Below, one piece after another: positions 52,615-60,928 of a DNA stretch of 64,000 bases. The stretch is from Aquimarina sp. Aq107 (lineage in GTDB: Bacteria; Bacteroidota; Bacteroidia; Flavobacteriales; Flavobacteriaceae): NCBI RefSeq assembly GCF_943733665.1, contig NZ_OX030782.1, forward strand, positions 5,194,501-5,258,500, given 5' to 3'. The notes under the pieces are model-generated. The model worked only from the letters and a program-made list of their open reading frames with translations. It had not been told where the DNA came from and ran no database searches. The position numbers and the translations under genes were made by a program. Position 1 is the stretch's first letter. Every line of letters starts with the position of its first letter.

Positions 52615-53153
52615 AAAAGAGCTTAGTATATAGTGTTTTTGCAATCATTTTGGTTAGTTTTTCTTGTCAAAAATTAAACTCACCAGATAAGCCTGATAAT
52701 CTTATTGCAGAGGACAAGATGGTTGAAATACTTACAGATATTGCCTTTGTAAAAGCGGCAAAAGGAAGTTATAAAAAGGTTTTTGATATCCAGAAAATAA
52801 ACCCGGAATCTTATATTCTCGAAAAACATGGGATTGATAGTTTAGTTTTTGAAGCTAATAATAATTGGTATACCAGTCAGTTGGATCAATATGAAGAGAT
52901 TTTCAATAAAGTGAAAAGTAATTTAGAAGTCTCAAAAATTAAATTTGAAAAATTAAAAAAGGAAGAGGATTCATTAAAAAAGATATCAGACTCTATTAAA
53001 AGGGTAAAAAATAACCTTAAAGATGATAAAATTTTACCCGAAGATCTGGATGAACTAGAATCGATTAAGGAAGAACTAATGGACGTAGAAAAGGAAAATG
53101 CTGTAAAGAAAAGAAGCCTTCCTAATGCTGCTTCTGGAAAAAAGAAGCAGTAG
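52611..53153 (+). CDS. DUF4296 lipoprotein
   Basis: A 180-aa protein with a lipobox (ILVSFSCQK, Cys19) and the DUF4296 core KMVEILTDIAFVKAAKG, HGIDSLVFEANNNWYTS. Residues 100-165 form a charged coiled coil. Family typical of Bacteroidetes, often next to the dihydroorotase gene as here. Its last 32 bases overlap the convergent epimerase gene. Confidence 0.85.
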   Translation: MKKSLVYSVFAIILVSFSCQKLNSPDKPDNLIAEDKMVEILTDIAFVKAAKGSYKKVFDIQKINPESYILEKHGIDSLVFEANNNWYTSQLDQYEEIFNKVKSNLEVSKIKFEKLKKEEDSLKKISDSIKRVKNNLKDDKILPEDLDELESIKEELMDVEKENAVKKRSLPNAASGKKKQ

Positions 53154-54132
53154 TTTCAATAGCTTTTTCCATAGGAGTGAAACTATAGGTAAGTTCTTTT
53201 TTTATTTTATCATTTTCGTAAAAGGAATTAGAGAAAGCACTTTTTATAGAAGACTTAAATATGGTTCTTTTTGTTCTAAAGAATATATGGCTGAACTTTT
53301 GTAAGTAAAAGGCAACTTTCATTAAAAATGGAGATACTTTCTTTTTGGGAGTAGGTTTATTAAGTGCCTTAGCAATCATTGAGAATGCACTTTTAAAGCT
53401 CAAGTTTTCTGAAACTAATATGTATCGCTGATTTTTTATTTCACTATTCATAAGTCGATGCATTATTTTTACTACATCATTTACAGCTACATATCCTGTG
53501 GTGCCTGTGGTATAGAATTTCATTCCTTTATGGATTTTCTTAAATAAATATCCACTTCCAGAATTATAGAAACCACGACCAATAATAATACCCGGATTTA
53601 CAATTACAGTATCTAATCCTTCTTGTGTACCACGCCAAACTTCCATTTCGGCACCATATTTTGTAATAGCATAAACAGAATCAGAAATTTCTGGATTCCA
53701 CTCCGAAGTTTCATTAATTGGTTTTTGTAAATTGTTTTCGCTTATTGTTGCTATGGAACTTACATAGCAAAGCTTCTGTATATTATGAATCAGCGATAAA
53801 TTTACAATATTAGCAGTGCCTTGTATATTAGTTTTACGAAGTTTTTTATAGTGAGAAGGGTTAAATGATATCATAGCTGCGCAATGGTATACATGAGTGA
53901 TTCCATCAAAAGCGTTTGTAAGATTAGGAATATCATTAAGATCGCCTTGTACCCAATCTATAGTATCGAATGCATTTTTATCTTCAGGTTTACAGCATTG
54001 AACAAATATATTTTTTGCATATTCTTTTTTATCAATTGTTCTGTATAATGCGCGTACTTGATGCTTTTCTTCAACTAGTTTAATTAATAAATGAGTGCCT
54101 ACTAAGCCTGTAGCTCCGGTAACTAATATCAT
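53122..54132 (-). CDS. NAD-dependent epimerase/dehydratase family (extended SDR)
   Basis: A 336-aa extended short-chain dehydrogenase with the NAD loop GATGLVGTHLL and the catalytic YAITK (Tyr-x-x-x-Lys); HCAAMISF and NPGIIIGRGFY are also typical. Substrate cannot be told; relatives act on sugar nucleotides, sterols or flavonoid-like compounds. Confidence 0.88.
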   Translation of the reverse strand: MILVTGATGLVGTHLLIKLVEEKHQVRALYRTIDKKEYAKNIFVQCCKPEDKNAFDTIDWVQGDLNDIPNLTNAFDGITHVYHCAAMISFNPSHYKKLRKTNIQGTANIVNLSLIHNIQKLCYVSSIATISENNLQKPINETSEWNPEISDSVYAITKYGAEMEVWRGTQEGLDTVIVNPGIIIGRGFYNSGSGYLFKKIHKGMKFYTTGTTGYVAVNDVVKIMHRLMNSEIKNQRYILVSENLSFKSAFSMIAKALNKPTPKKKVSPFLMKVAFYLQKFSHIFFRTKRTIFKSSIKSAFSNSFYENDKIKKELTYSFTPMEKAIETTASFFQKQH

Positions 54133-54240
54133 AGTTTTTGTTCTATAATACTAATGTAAACAATTAGTGATTAATAATAAGTTTGGTTCGTTAAAAAGTA
54201 GTAACCTTTTGGATGAATAGTAGCTCTAGTTATGAAAGTT

Positions 54241-57153
54241 TTATAAAGTCTGTTTTTTCTTTTTATACCAAAAATATCCTAGAATAAATAAAATTAGTAT
54301 TGAAACAATAATCATGGGCCAATACCAACTATAGTAGCTGTTAAATTTAATCGGAGCAGTGTCTCCTAAAACATAAAAACCTCCCCAATAAAAAGGATGT
54401 ATACGATTTATATTGGCGTTTTTTAAGTATTGAAGTTTTGCTTGTTGTAAAGCTTCTGCTTTACTCATGCCTTCCTTTAAATTGGTATAAAAATATTTCA
54501 TTAAATCAGGCGTGGTTTGATCAGATACTTCCCAACTACTCAATAATAGACTTTTAGCACCAGCATACTGGAAAGCAGTTCCAAGACTCATGATACCTTC
54601 ACCTTTGGCGATTTTTCCTGTTCCAGTATTACACGCACTGAGAACGGTAAGTTCTGCAGGGATGTTTAAAGCAAACAATTCGTGACTATGTAAAAGATCG
54701 TCTTCTATTGAATCATTACTTTGAGTAAAAAAGAGTTTCGAGTTTTCAGGTTTTTCGTTATCGACCTCACCGTGTAATGCAAGATGTAGAATGTTGTATT
54801 GACTTACATTTTTTTTAAAATTCTTTTCTACAGCTTCTAATCCATAAAAGTAATTTCCATTGATAATGTTTGCAATTGATTTGATTTCTTTTCGAGTTCC
54901 AGGAAGATCGTTTTCATATTCAGTAAGAGCAGATAAGCTAATAGTATTTGAATTTTGTTGGTCAGTGTTATTTGAGAAAGAAAATGCCAGACATTCCTTC
55001 TGCATCTGTGTGAAATTGAAAACACTTTTTTCTCGTGGTGCTAGCAATAAGTTAGCAGAGTTTGCATATGAAATTACATGTTCTTTCAATAAATATGATA
55101 ACTCTTTTGGATTGTTAGTGTCGTCTTTTTTACTTAATAATAAATCAAAATTAAGATGCCATAAAGCTCCGTCTGGTACAATGATTAATTCAGTCCCAGT
55201 AAATAAATGCTTTAAAGGAGCTATTAAATTCTGATATAAATCATAAGCAACCGTTTTATATTCTAGTGTTTGCTTACCTGTAATTGTTCTCCTAAATTCT
55301 TTAATTTTTTCTTCTAATTCAGGACCGTTTAGTTCCTTTACTTCTATTTTGTTTTTGGTAATTATAAATGCATAAATGATATCATCGGATACAAAGAATT
55401 CCAATAAAGTAGTGTTGTTTTTTAGTGTTTTTTGAATATCATCAACTAGGATAATTGTATTTTGATATTTCAGTCTATGATATTTAGGGTAGTTATTTTT
55501 TATAATGATGGTTAATGAGTCTTCTATGTTTTTTAAGCGAGATAACTTGTTTTCATATTCTTGAATTCTTGAATTATTTGCAGTGGATTTAGATTTTTCT
55601 TCTATGATTCTAGATTGATAAAACGCTCTATTAATTCTTTGATTTTTTTCTAACTCTAATAATTCTTTAGATAATCCTGCAAATTCCTTTGTCTTTGATT
55701 CATTGATTAAATCTTTAAGTGTGTTGGCTTTGCTTTTTTCGATATAGTAAATTATCTTTTCAAGAGTCTGTTGTTCCTCTATTTCTTTATAAAATAGGAA
55801 TTGAGTTTTTATAGCATCAGAATAAACTTCTCTTGCGCTGGAGGCAAATGCTATTTTATCTTGATAATTCTGATAAGATTTTCTGATGTAATCGATAAGG
55901 ATGTCCGCTTCCTCATATATTTTTAGGCTGATACATAAATCTTCTATATTTTCATTTTCAATATATTTAGATTGTAATGTTTTTGCTTTTCCATGAAGAA
56001 CGGTCAGCAGTAATTTTAAATCATAATACTCGCTGGGATCAAAAAAGGTTTCATCATTATTAGATGATTGGTCTTTTTTGTTTGCAATTACAGCTTTGTT
56101 ATAATAAGTAATCGCTGTGTTAAAATCCTTCTTTTTGTCATATGCTTTGGCAATATTATAATAGAAGTCGGATGTAAGTAAATGATTTGTTCCATATGTT
56201 TTCTTAAAGGTGTCTAACCCCTTTTCATAATATTTAATGGCTTCTTCAAATTTCTTTTTTCTGATATAAATACTAGCGATTCTTAAGTTCAGATTTACAA
56301 TTTTAGGATCGTTTAGATCTAAAATTGAAGAGTAAGCTTTAAGAGATTTTTGATAATAATCTAGAGAAAGGTCATATTCTTTTTTACGGTTATATATATC
56401 CCCTATATCAGAATAAAGTTTGGCGACTTTTAAGTTATTTTGACCATAAGCATTAATGTATACGGCTATACTTTTTTGGTAGTAGGATAACGATTTTTCA
56501 TACTCCTGTTTATTACTATAAAGAGCTCCAATATTTTGGTAGCTTTTTCCATTTTCTATATAGTTTTCACCAAATAATTTAGTTCCTATCTTTATGCTTT
56601 TGTCATAGTATTCGATAGCTTTAGTGTTTTCTCCATTCTTGGTAAAGACTACTCCTATGTTATCGTATATAAAAGCAGTCATATCTTTTTTTCTTAGATA
56701 TTGAAATGTTATTAATGACTTTTCATAATTTTCTAAAGCTAAATCATATTGGAATAGGTTTTTATAAGTAACACCGATATTTAAAAATCCGTAACCTGCA
56801 TAAAAATGATACCTTCCATATCTTTTGATGGCAAGATTTAAAAAGGTTTTAAAATAATCAAGAGCAATTTCGTGTTGCCCAATATTTTTATAGATTAGAC
56901 CAATTCGATCGTAATAAATAATAGTTTTTTCATGATTCTGTCCATATATTTTAAGCTCAACATCAAGTGCTTTTTTGAAATAAATAACAGAGCGCTCTAG
57001 TTTCTTTTCTGCTAATAGTGATTCTGCTTTTTTTAAATATTTGGCAGCTAAAATACTATCCTGAGCTGATTGTGCGGAAACTTTGTTAAAAGGGATGACA
57101 AGAATAAAAAAGCATAAGATCTTTAGATAAAAAAGATATTCTAGTCGTTCCAT
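54241..57153 (-). CDS. TPR-CHAT protein: membrane-anchored caspase-like protease
   Basis: A 970-aa protein. Residues 1-27 form a signal peptide (ending KVSAQ). Residues 40-370 hold about eight 40-42-residue TPR units of the kinesin-light-chain type (KAIEYYDKSI, SLSYYQKSIAV, SLDYYQKSLKAY). A helical linker follows to about 560, then the CHAT peptidase domain with the dyad His794 (LALHGEV) and Cys841 (LSACNTGTG). One membrane helix lies near 943-963 and is followed by KKKKQTL, which places the TPR and CHAT parts in the periplasm. Divergent from the ECF sigma gene; 244 bases of shared regulatory DNA lie between. Substrate unknown. Confidence 0.9.
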   Translation of the reverse strand: MERLEYLFYLKILCFFILVIPFNKVSAQSAQDSILAAKYLKKAESLLAEKKLERSVIYFKKALDVELKIYGQNHEKTIIYYDRIGLIYKNIGQHEIALDYFKTFLNLAIKRYGRYHFYAGYGFLNIGVTYKNLFQYDLALENYEKSLITFQYLRKKDMTAFIYDNIGVVFTKNGENTKAIEYYDKSIKIGTKLFGENYIENGKSYQNIGALYSNKQEYEKSLSYYQKSIAVYINAYGQNNLKVAKLYSDIGDIYNRKKEYDLSLDYYQKSLKAYSSILDLNDPKIVNLNLRIASIYIRKKKFEEAIKYYEKGLDTFKKTYGTNHLLTSDFYYNIAKAYDKKKDFNTAITYYNKAVIANKKDQSSNNDETFFDPSEYYDLKLLLTVLHGKAKTLQSKYIENENIEDLCISLKIYEEADILIDYIRKSYQNYQDKIAFASSAREVYSDAIKTQFLFYKEIEEQQTLEKIIYYIEKSKANTLKDLINESKTKEFAGLSKELLELEKNQRINRAFYQSRIIEEKSKSTANNSRIQEYENKLSRLKNIEDSLTIIIKNNYPKYHRLKYQNTIILVDDIQKTLKNNTTLLEFFVSDDIIYAFIITKNKIEVKELNGPELEEKIKEFRRTITGKQTLEYKTVAYDLYQNLIAPLKHLFTGTELIIVPDGALWHLNFDLLLSKKDDTNNPKELSYLLKEHVISYANSANLLLAPREKSVFNFTQMQKECLAFSFSNNTDQQNSNTISLSALTEYENDLPGTRKEIKSIANIINGNYFYGLEAVEKNFKKNVSQYNILHLALHGEVDNEKPENSKLFFTQSNDSIEDDLLHSHELFALNIPAELTVLSACNTGTGKIAKGEGIMSLGTAFQYAGAKSLLLSSWEVSDQTTPDLMKYFYTNLKEGMSKAEALQQAKLQYLKNANINRIHPFYWGGFYVLGDTAPIKFNSYYSWYWPMIIVSILILFILGYFWYKKKKQTL

Positions 57154-57191
57154 AGATTACAAGATAGGCAAATGGTGATTAACTTATTCCA

Positions 57192-57234
57192 CCTCTTTAT
57201 ATAATAACTTATTATTTTAAGTTAAGAAAAGAGG
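57192..57234. repeat. Two-tier inverted repeat in the CHAT gene leader
   Basis: Outer arms CCTCTTT (57192-57198) and AAAGAGG (57228-57234) enclose inner arms TAACTT (57205-57210) and AAGTTA (57219-57224). The structure lies 39 bases ahead of the CHAT start codon. AACTTATT also recurs directly at 57181 and 57207. Confidence 0.5.
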
Positions 57235-57283
57235 ATGTTTTTGAAAATTGTCTTAAAATTGTTTTTTATAAGATTTCAATCAA

Positions 57284-57305
57284 AAATAGATAACGTTATC
57301 TATTT
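57284..57305. promoter_or_regulatory. Perfect 22-bp palindrome, candidate operator
   Basis: AAATAGATAAC at 57284-57294 is followed directly by its reverse complement GTTATCTATTT. It sits between two divergent genes, 131 bases from the CHAT start and 93 bases from the sigma start. No U-run follows, so it is not a terminator; a dimeric regulator site is the natural reading. Confidence 0.6.
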
Positions 57306-57397
57306 ATTTATAGCATAGAAGGTAAAAATGTTACTTTTACTAATAAAATAAAATTTAAAATAAAAGGTAACAGATTGCCGTTTGATGACATTAACCT

Positions 57398-57979
57398 ATG
57401 AGTATTAATGAAGAACGAAAAATTTTAGAAGGAATTGCAGCAGGAGATGCTAAGGTTATTAAATCTTTCTATAAAGACAATTATAATTACATTAAAGGAT
57501 ATATCTTAAAGAATTCTGGAGATGATGTAGATGTAGAAGATGTATTCCAGGATGCAATGATAGTTATTTATCAGAAACTTAAATCAGGTACATTAGAGAT
57601 GAATGTTTCGATACGAACCTATCTTTATGCAGTATGTAAGAATATTTGGAGAAGTAGATTACGAAAGAAAAAGAAATTAATTGTGGATAATGATGCGATA
57701 GAGGCTAATGAAGAAATAGAAGCGTCTATAGCAGAGGACATAGAAAATAGGGAACGTGAGCATGTATACAGGAAATATTTTCTTAAACTAAGTGATAGTT
57801 GTAAAGAATTACTAAATCTGGTTTTTGATGGGAATAGTATGAAGGAGATCGCAAATATCACAGGGTATTCTGATGGATATACAAGAAAGAAAAAATTTGA
57901 ATGTAAAAAATCACTTCTTGAAAAAATCGAAAAGGATCCCATGTATAAGGAGTTAAAAATAACTTCGTTAAAAGAATAA
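57398..57979 (+). CDS. ECF-type RNA polymerase sigma factor
   Basis: A 193-aa sigma-70 family protein. Region 2 spans about residues 20-90 (FYKDNYNYIKGYI, DVEDVFQDAMIVIYQKL, SIRTYLYAVCKNIWRSRLRK) and region 4 about 120-185 (KLSDSCKELLNLVFDG, SMKEIANITGYSDGYTRKKK). Four bases separate it from a membrane protein with anti-sigma features, so the pair is co-expressed. Target promoters unknown; its own promoter region contains repeated GTTAC/GTAAC elements. Confidence 0.92.
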   Translation: MSINEERKILEGIAAGDAKVIKSFYKDNYNYIKGYILKNSGDDVDVEDVFQDAMIVIYQKLKSGTLEMNVSIRTYLYAVCKNIWRSRLRKKKKLIVDNDAIEANEEIEASIAEDIENREREHVYRKYFLKLSDSCKELLNLVFDGNSMKEIANITGYSDGYTRKKKFECKKSLLEKIEKDPMYKELKITSLKE

Positions 57980-57983
57980 TGGT

Positions 57984-58721
57984 ATGGAAAGGACTCAGGA
58001 ATTATTTGAAAAAATAGAGAGATATTTAGATAAAACATTATCCGAAGAAGAAGCAATTGCTTTCGAAACGGAAATGGCTACTAATCCAGAACTTAAACAC
58101 GAAGTAGAGAAACACGAAGAATTGCATAAAGTTTTAAGTGATACAGATGTGTTGGATTTTAAGAAGAAATTACAAAAAATTGGAGAAGAAGTGAAAAATG
58201 AAAAATTAGAAGAAACTAAAACGTCATTTTTTCCATATCTAAAAATTGCGGCTTCTATAGTTGTGATTATTGGTGCTGGAACATTGTTATGGAATACGTT
58301 TAACTCATCCAATGATTTTTCTAATTTATATGGATCTTATTATGAATTATATCCAGTAGAAGATGCTACAAGAGGAAATATTCTAGAGCAATTGGATATT
58401 ATTATGAAGAATTATGACCAAGGTAATCATGATAAGGTGGTAGAGGAGCTTGAAGAAAATGCTTCTTTAGTCACTTCCGAGCAATTAGAACTTTATTTAG
58501 GGAATAGCTATCTCCATATAGGAAAAGAAAAAGAAGCGCTATTGCAGTTTGAAAAAATAAAAGAGGATAGTAAATATCACGAAGGTGCTAGTTGGTATCG
58601 AGCTCTTACCTATCTTAAGTTAGGAAATACAGATACTTCTTTAGAAATCTTAGATGATATCATCAAATTTGATGGAATTTACAAAGAGAAAGCAATACAA
58701 CTGAAAGGAGATTTAGAATAG
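57984..58721 (+). CDS. Anti-sigma-like single-pass membrane protein with TPR domain
   Basis: A 245-aa protein. The N-terminal cytoplasmic part (LFEKIERYLDKTLSEEEAIA, then MATNPELKHEVEKHEELHKV) is the pattern of Bacteroidetes anti-sigma proteins; no zinc-binding Cys/His set is present. A membrane helix covers residues 84-106. The periplasmic C-terminal domain is made of TPR-like helices (YLGNSYLHIGKEKEALLQF, YRALTYLKLGNTDTSLEIL). It starts 4 bases after the sigma gene. Inferred role: holds the sigma factor at the membrane until a periplasmic event releases it. Confidence 0.8.
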   Translation: MERTQELFEKIERYLDKTLSEEEAIAFETEMATNPELKHEVEKHEELHKVLSDTDVLDFKKKLQKIGEEVKNEKLEETKTSFFPYLKIAASIVVIIGAGTLLWNTFNSSNDFSNLYGSYYELYPVEDATRGNILEQLDIIMKNYDQGNHDKVVEELEENASLVTSEQLELYLGNSYLHIGKEKEALLQFEKIKEDSKYHEGASWYRALTYLKLGNTDTSLEILDDIIKFDGIYKEKAIQLKGDLE

Positions 58722-58774
58722 TTGTATTAGAAATGATTTCTTAATTATTCATAGTAGTATATAATCCATATTTC

Positions 58775-58782
58775 TATCTTTG
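58775..58782 (+). promoter_or_regulatory. -7 promoter box (TATCTTTG) for tyrS
   Basis: Matches the TAnnTTTG consensus, 24 bases before the tyrS ATG at 58807. Confidence 0.55.
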
Positions 58783-58806
58783 CCGCATAAATTGAATACT
58801 ACTAAA

Positions 58807-60102
58807 ATGGCCGTAAACTTTATAGAAGAACTACGCTGGAGAGGAATGTTGCATGATGCCATGCCTGGAACAGAAGAATACCTAATGGAACAGATGAGAG
58901 CTGCATATGTAGGGTTTGATCCTACTGCAGATTCTTTGCATATCGGGAATTTAGTTCCAATTATGTTGTTGGCACATTATCAACGAGCGGGTCATAAGCC
59001 ATTTGCTTTAGTTGGAGGTGCTACTGGAATGATTGGAGACCCTTCTGGTAAATCTGCTGAGCGTAATCTCTTAGACGAAAAAACGTTACGTCATAATCAA
59101 GAGTCAATAAAAGCACAGCTAGCTCAGTTTTTAGATTTTGAAAGCAATGCCGCTAATGCTGCAGTTTTAGTAAATAACTATGATTGGATGAAAGACTTTT
59201 CATTCCTTGACTTTATTAGGGATGTAGGTAAGCATATTACGGTAAACTATATGATGGCTAAGGATTCTGTAAAGAATAGAATTTCCTCTGAGTCTTCTGA
59301 TGGAATGTCTTTTACAGAATTTACATATCAATTGGTACAAGGATATGACTTTTTACATTTATATAAAGAACATGACTGTACGCTACAGATGGGAGGTAGT
59401 GATCAATGGGGGAATATCACCACAGGTACCGAACTAATAAGACGTATCGGCGGTGGAAAAGGATATGCTTTGACTTGTCCGTTGATTACAAAATCGGATG
59501 GCTCTAAATTTGGTAAGTCAGAAGGAGGAAATGTTTGGTTAGATGCTAAAAGAACATCTCCTTATAAGTTTTACCAATATTGGCTAAATACTAGTGATGA
59601 GGATGCAGAGAAGTACATTAAGATTTTTACATTTTTGACTAAAGATGAAATAGAAAATTTGGTTACTGAACATGCTGAAGCACCGCACCAAAGAATTCTT
59701 CAGAAGAAATTAGCTGACGAAATTACAATTATGGTGCATTCTCAGGAAGATCTTGATAATGCGATTAAAGCTTCTAATATTTTATTTGGAAGATCTACTT
59801 CTGAAGATTTAAAAGGGTTGGATGAAGCCACGTTTCTAGACGTTTTTGAGGGAGTTCCGCAAGCTGAAATTCCTAAGAGTATCATTGCTGATGGATTGGA
59901 TGTAATTGGCGCGCTAGCTGAGCATACCGGTTTTTTGAAATCTAATGGAGAAGCTAGAAGAGCGCTTAAGGAGAACTCTATTTCTGTAAATAAAGAAAAA
60001 ATTAAAGAAGGGTATTCAATAGCTACTGAGGATCTGATTAATGATCAATTTGTATTATTACAAAGAGGAAAGAAAAACTATTTTGTAATTAGAGCGGTAT
60101 AA
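58807..60102 (+). CDS. tyrS: Tyrosyl-tRNA synthetase
   Basis: A 431-aa class I synthetase: FDPTADSLHIGNLVPIMLL carries the HIGH motif, YQLVQGYDFLHLY and MGGSDQWGNITTG the tyrosine pocket, and KFGKSEGG the KMSKS-equivalent; a C-terminal S4-like domain (RRALKENSISVNKEKI) follows. The ATG at 58807 is chosen; a TTG at 58780 overlaps the promoter box. Confidence 0.97.
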   Translation: MAVNFIEELRWRGMLHDAMPGTEEYLMEQMRAAYVGFDPTADSLHIGNLVPIMLLAHYQRAGHKPFALVGGATGMIGDPSGKSAERNLLDEKTLRHNQESIKAQLAQFLDFESNAANAAVLVNNYDWMKDFSFLDFIRDVGKHITVNYMMAKDSVKNRISSESSDGMSFTEFTYQLVQGYDFLHLYKEHDCTLQMGGSDQWGNITTGTELIRRIGGGKGYALTCPLITKSDGSKFGKSEGGNVWLDAKRTSPYKFYQYWLNTSDEDAEKYIKIFTFLTKDEIENLVTEHAEAPHQRILQKKLADEITIMVHSQEDLDNAIKASNILFGRSTSEDLKGLDEATFLDVFEGVPQAEIPKSIIADGLDVIGALAEHTGFLKSNGEARRALKENSISVNKEKIKEGYSIATEDLINDQFVLLQRGKKNYFVIRAV

Positions 60103-60126
60103 GTTTTTTGAGCTCATTAAATAACA

Positions 60127-60169
60127 TAAAAAACAAAGCCTACCAGAATTTCTTCTTAGTAGGCTTTGT
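60127..60169 (-). terminator. Intrinsic terminator for the YHS gene
   Basis: ACAAAGCCTAC and GTAGGCTTTGT form an 11-bp stem; the run of A before it on the plus strand is the U-run for minus-strand transcripts. Confidence 0.75.
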
Positions 60170-60233
60170 CAACTAACCAATCAATTATTGAAAAAAACTT
60201 AGCGTTCTATATTGTTTATCGAAACTTATTCGA

Positions 60234-60683
60234 TTATTTTTTCGTTTTTATTTTTTGCCAATTCACATCGGCTTTTTCTTTTAATACCACAGCACCTTCT
60301 TCATTCCATTTTGTCAATGTGTTTATTCCCCAAGAATTGTAGAATAAGTACAGTTTTCCATCTCTAATTTCATATGTTTCAGGATCAATGTCTACTTTTT
60401 CTGCTTTTGCTCCAACCGCATAAGCGCAGTATCCTCCGTATTGTGGGATAAACTTTTCTGGATTGCTTTTAAATTTCTCCAGATTAGATTGACTTACAAA
60501 TTTATATTTTGCATTATCATAGGTTGCCGTATATCTACTATCACCCTTTGTCGCTTTATTATTAAAGTATTCAGTAACATCATATCCTTCGGCTACAAAT
60601 CCCTTTTTTACATTATAATCAACTTGCTGTGCTGAGACTGTTGTAGCTAATCCTAAAAACAATAAGACTATGAACTTTTTCAT
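60234..60683 (-). CDS. Secreted YHS domain protein
   Basis: A 149-aa protein from the ATG at 60683 with a signal peptide (residues 1-19, ending VSAQ). The YHS-like core includes GYDVTEYFNNKATKGDSRYT, KFVSQSNLEKFKSNPEKF and PQYGGYCAYAV; YHS domains are short metal-binding modules. Typical of Bacteroidetes periplasmic proteins; function unknown. Confidence 0.85.
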   Translation of the reverse strand: MKKFIVLLFLGLATTVSAQQVDYNVKKGFVAEGYDVTEYFNNKATKGDSRYTATYDNAKYKFVSQSNLEKFKSNPEKFIPQYGGYCAYAVGAKAEKVDIDPETYEIRDGKLYLFYNSWGINTLTKWNEEGAVVLKEKADVNWQKIKTKK

Positions 60684-60813
60684 TTTATGCAATGTTTTTT
60701 TGTTGTTACATCCATTCAGTCGTTAAAAAAACAGAACATTACAATTTTAACATAATTATAAGTTTTTTTAGTATAGTTGAATACAAGTTCTATGTATTCT
60801 CAATCTAAATTTT

Positions 60814-60848
60814 CTTTCACTTATAAATACGTTTCATAAAAGTGAAAG
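60814..60848. repeat. 9-bp inverted repeat between YHS and LuxE-like genes
   Basis: CTTTCACTT (60814-60822) and AAGTGAAAG (60840-60848) pair perfectly around a 17-base loop. No U-run on either side. It could be an operator for the YHS gene or a 3' structure of the LuxE-like mRNA. Confidence 0.4.
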
Positions 60849-60928
60849 TTGCATAAAAAACAAAAGTTTTTTAAAAATTGTTCTTTGTGAATTTTTAAGT
60901 AAATAGATGATCTATAAAAGAAACAAGG

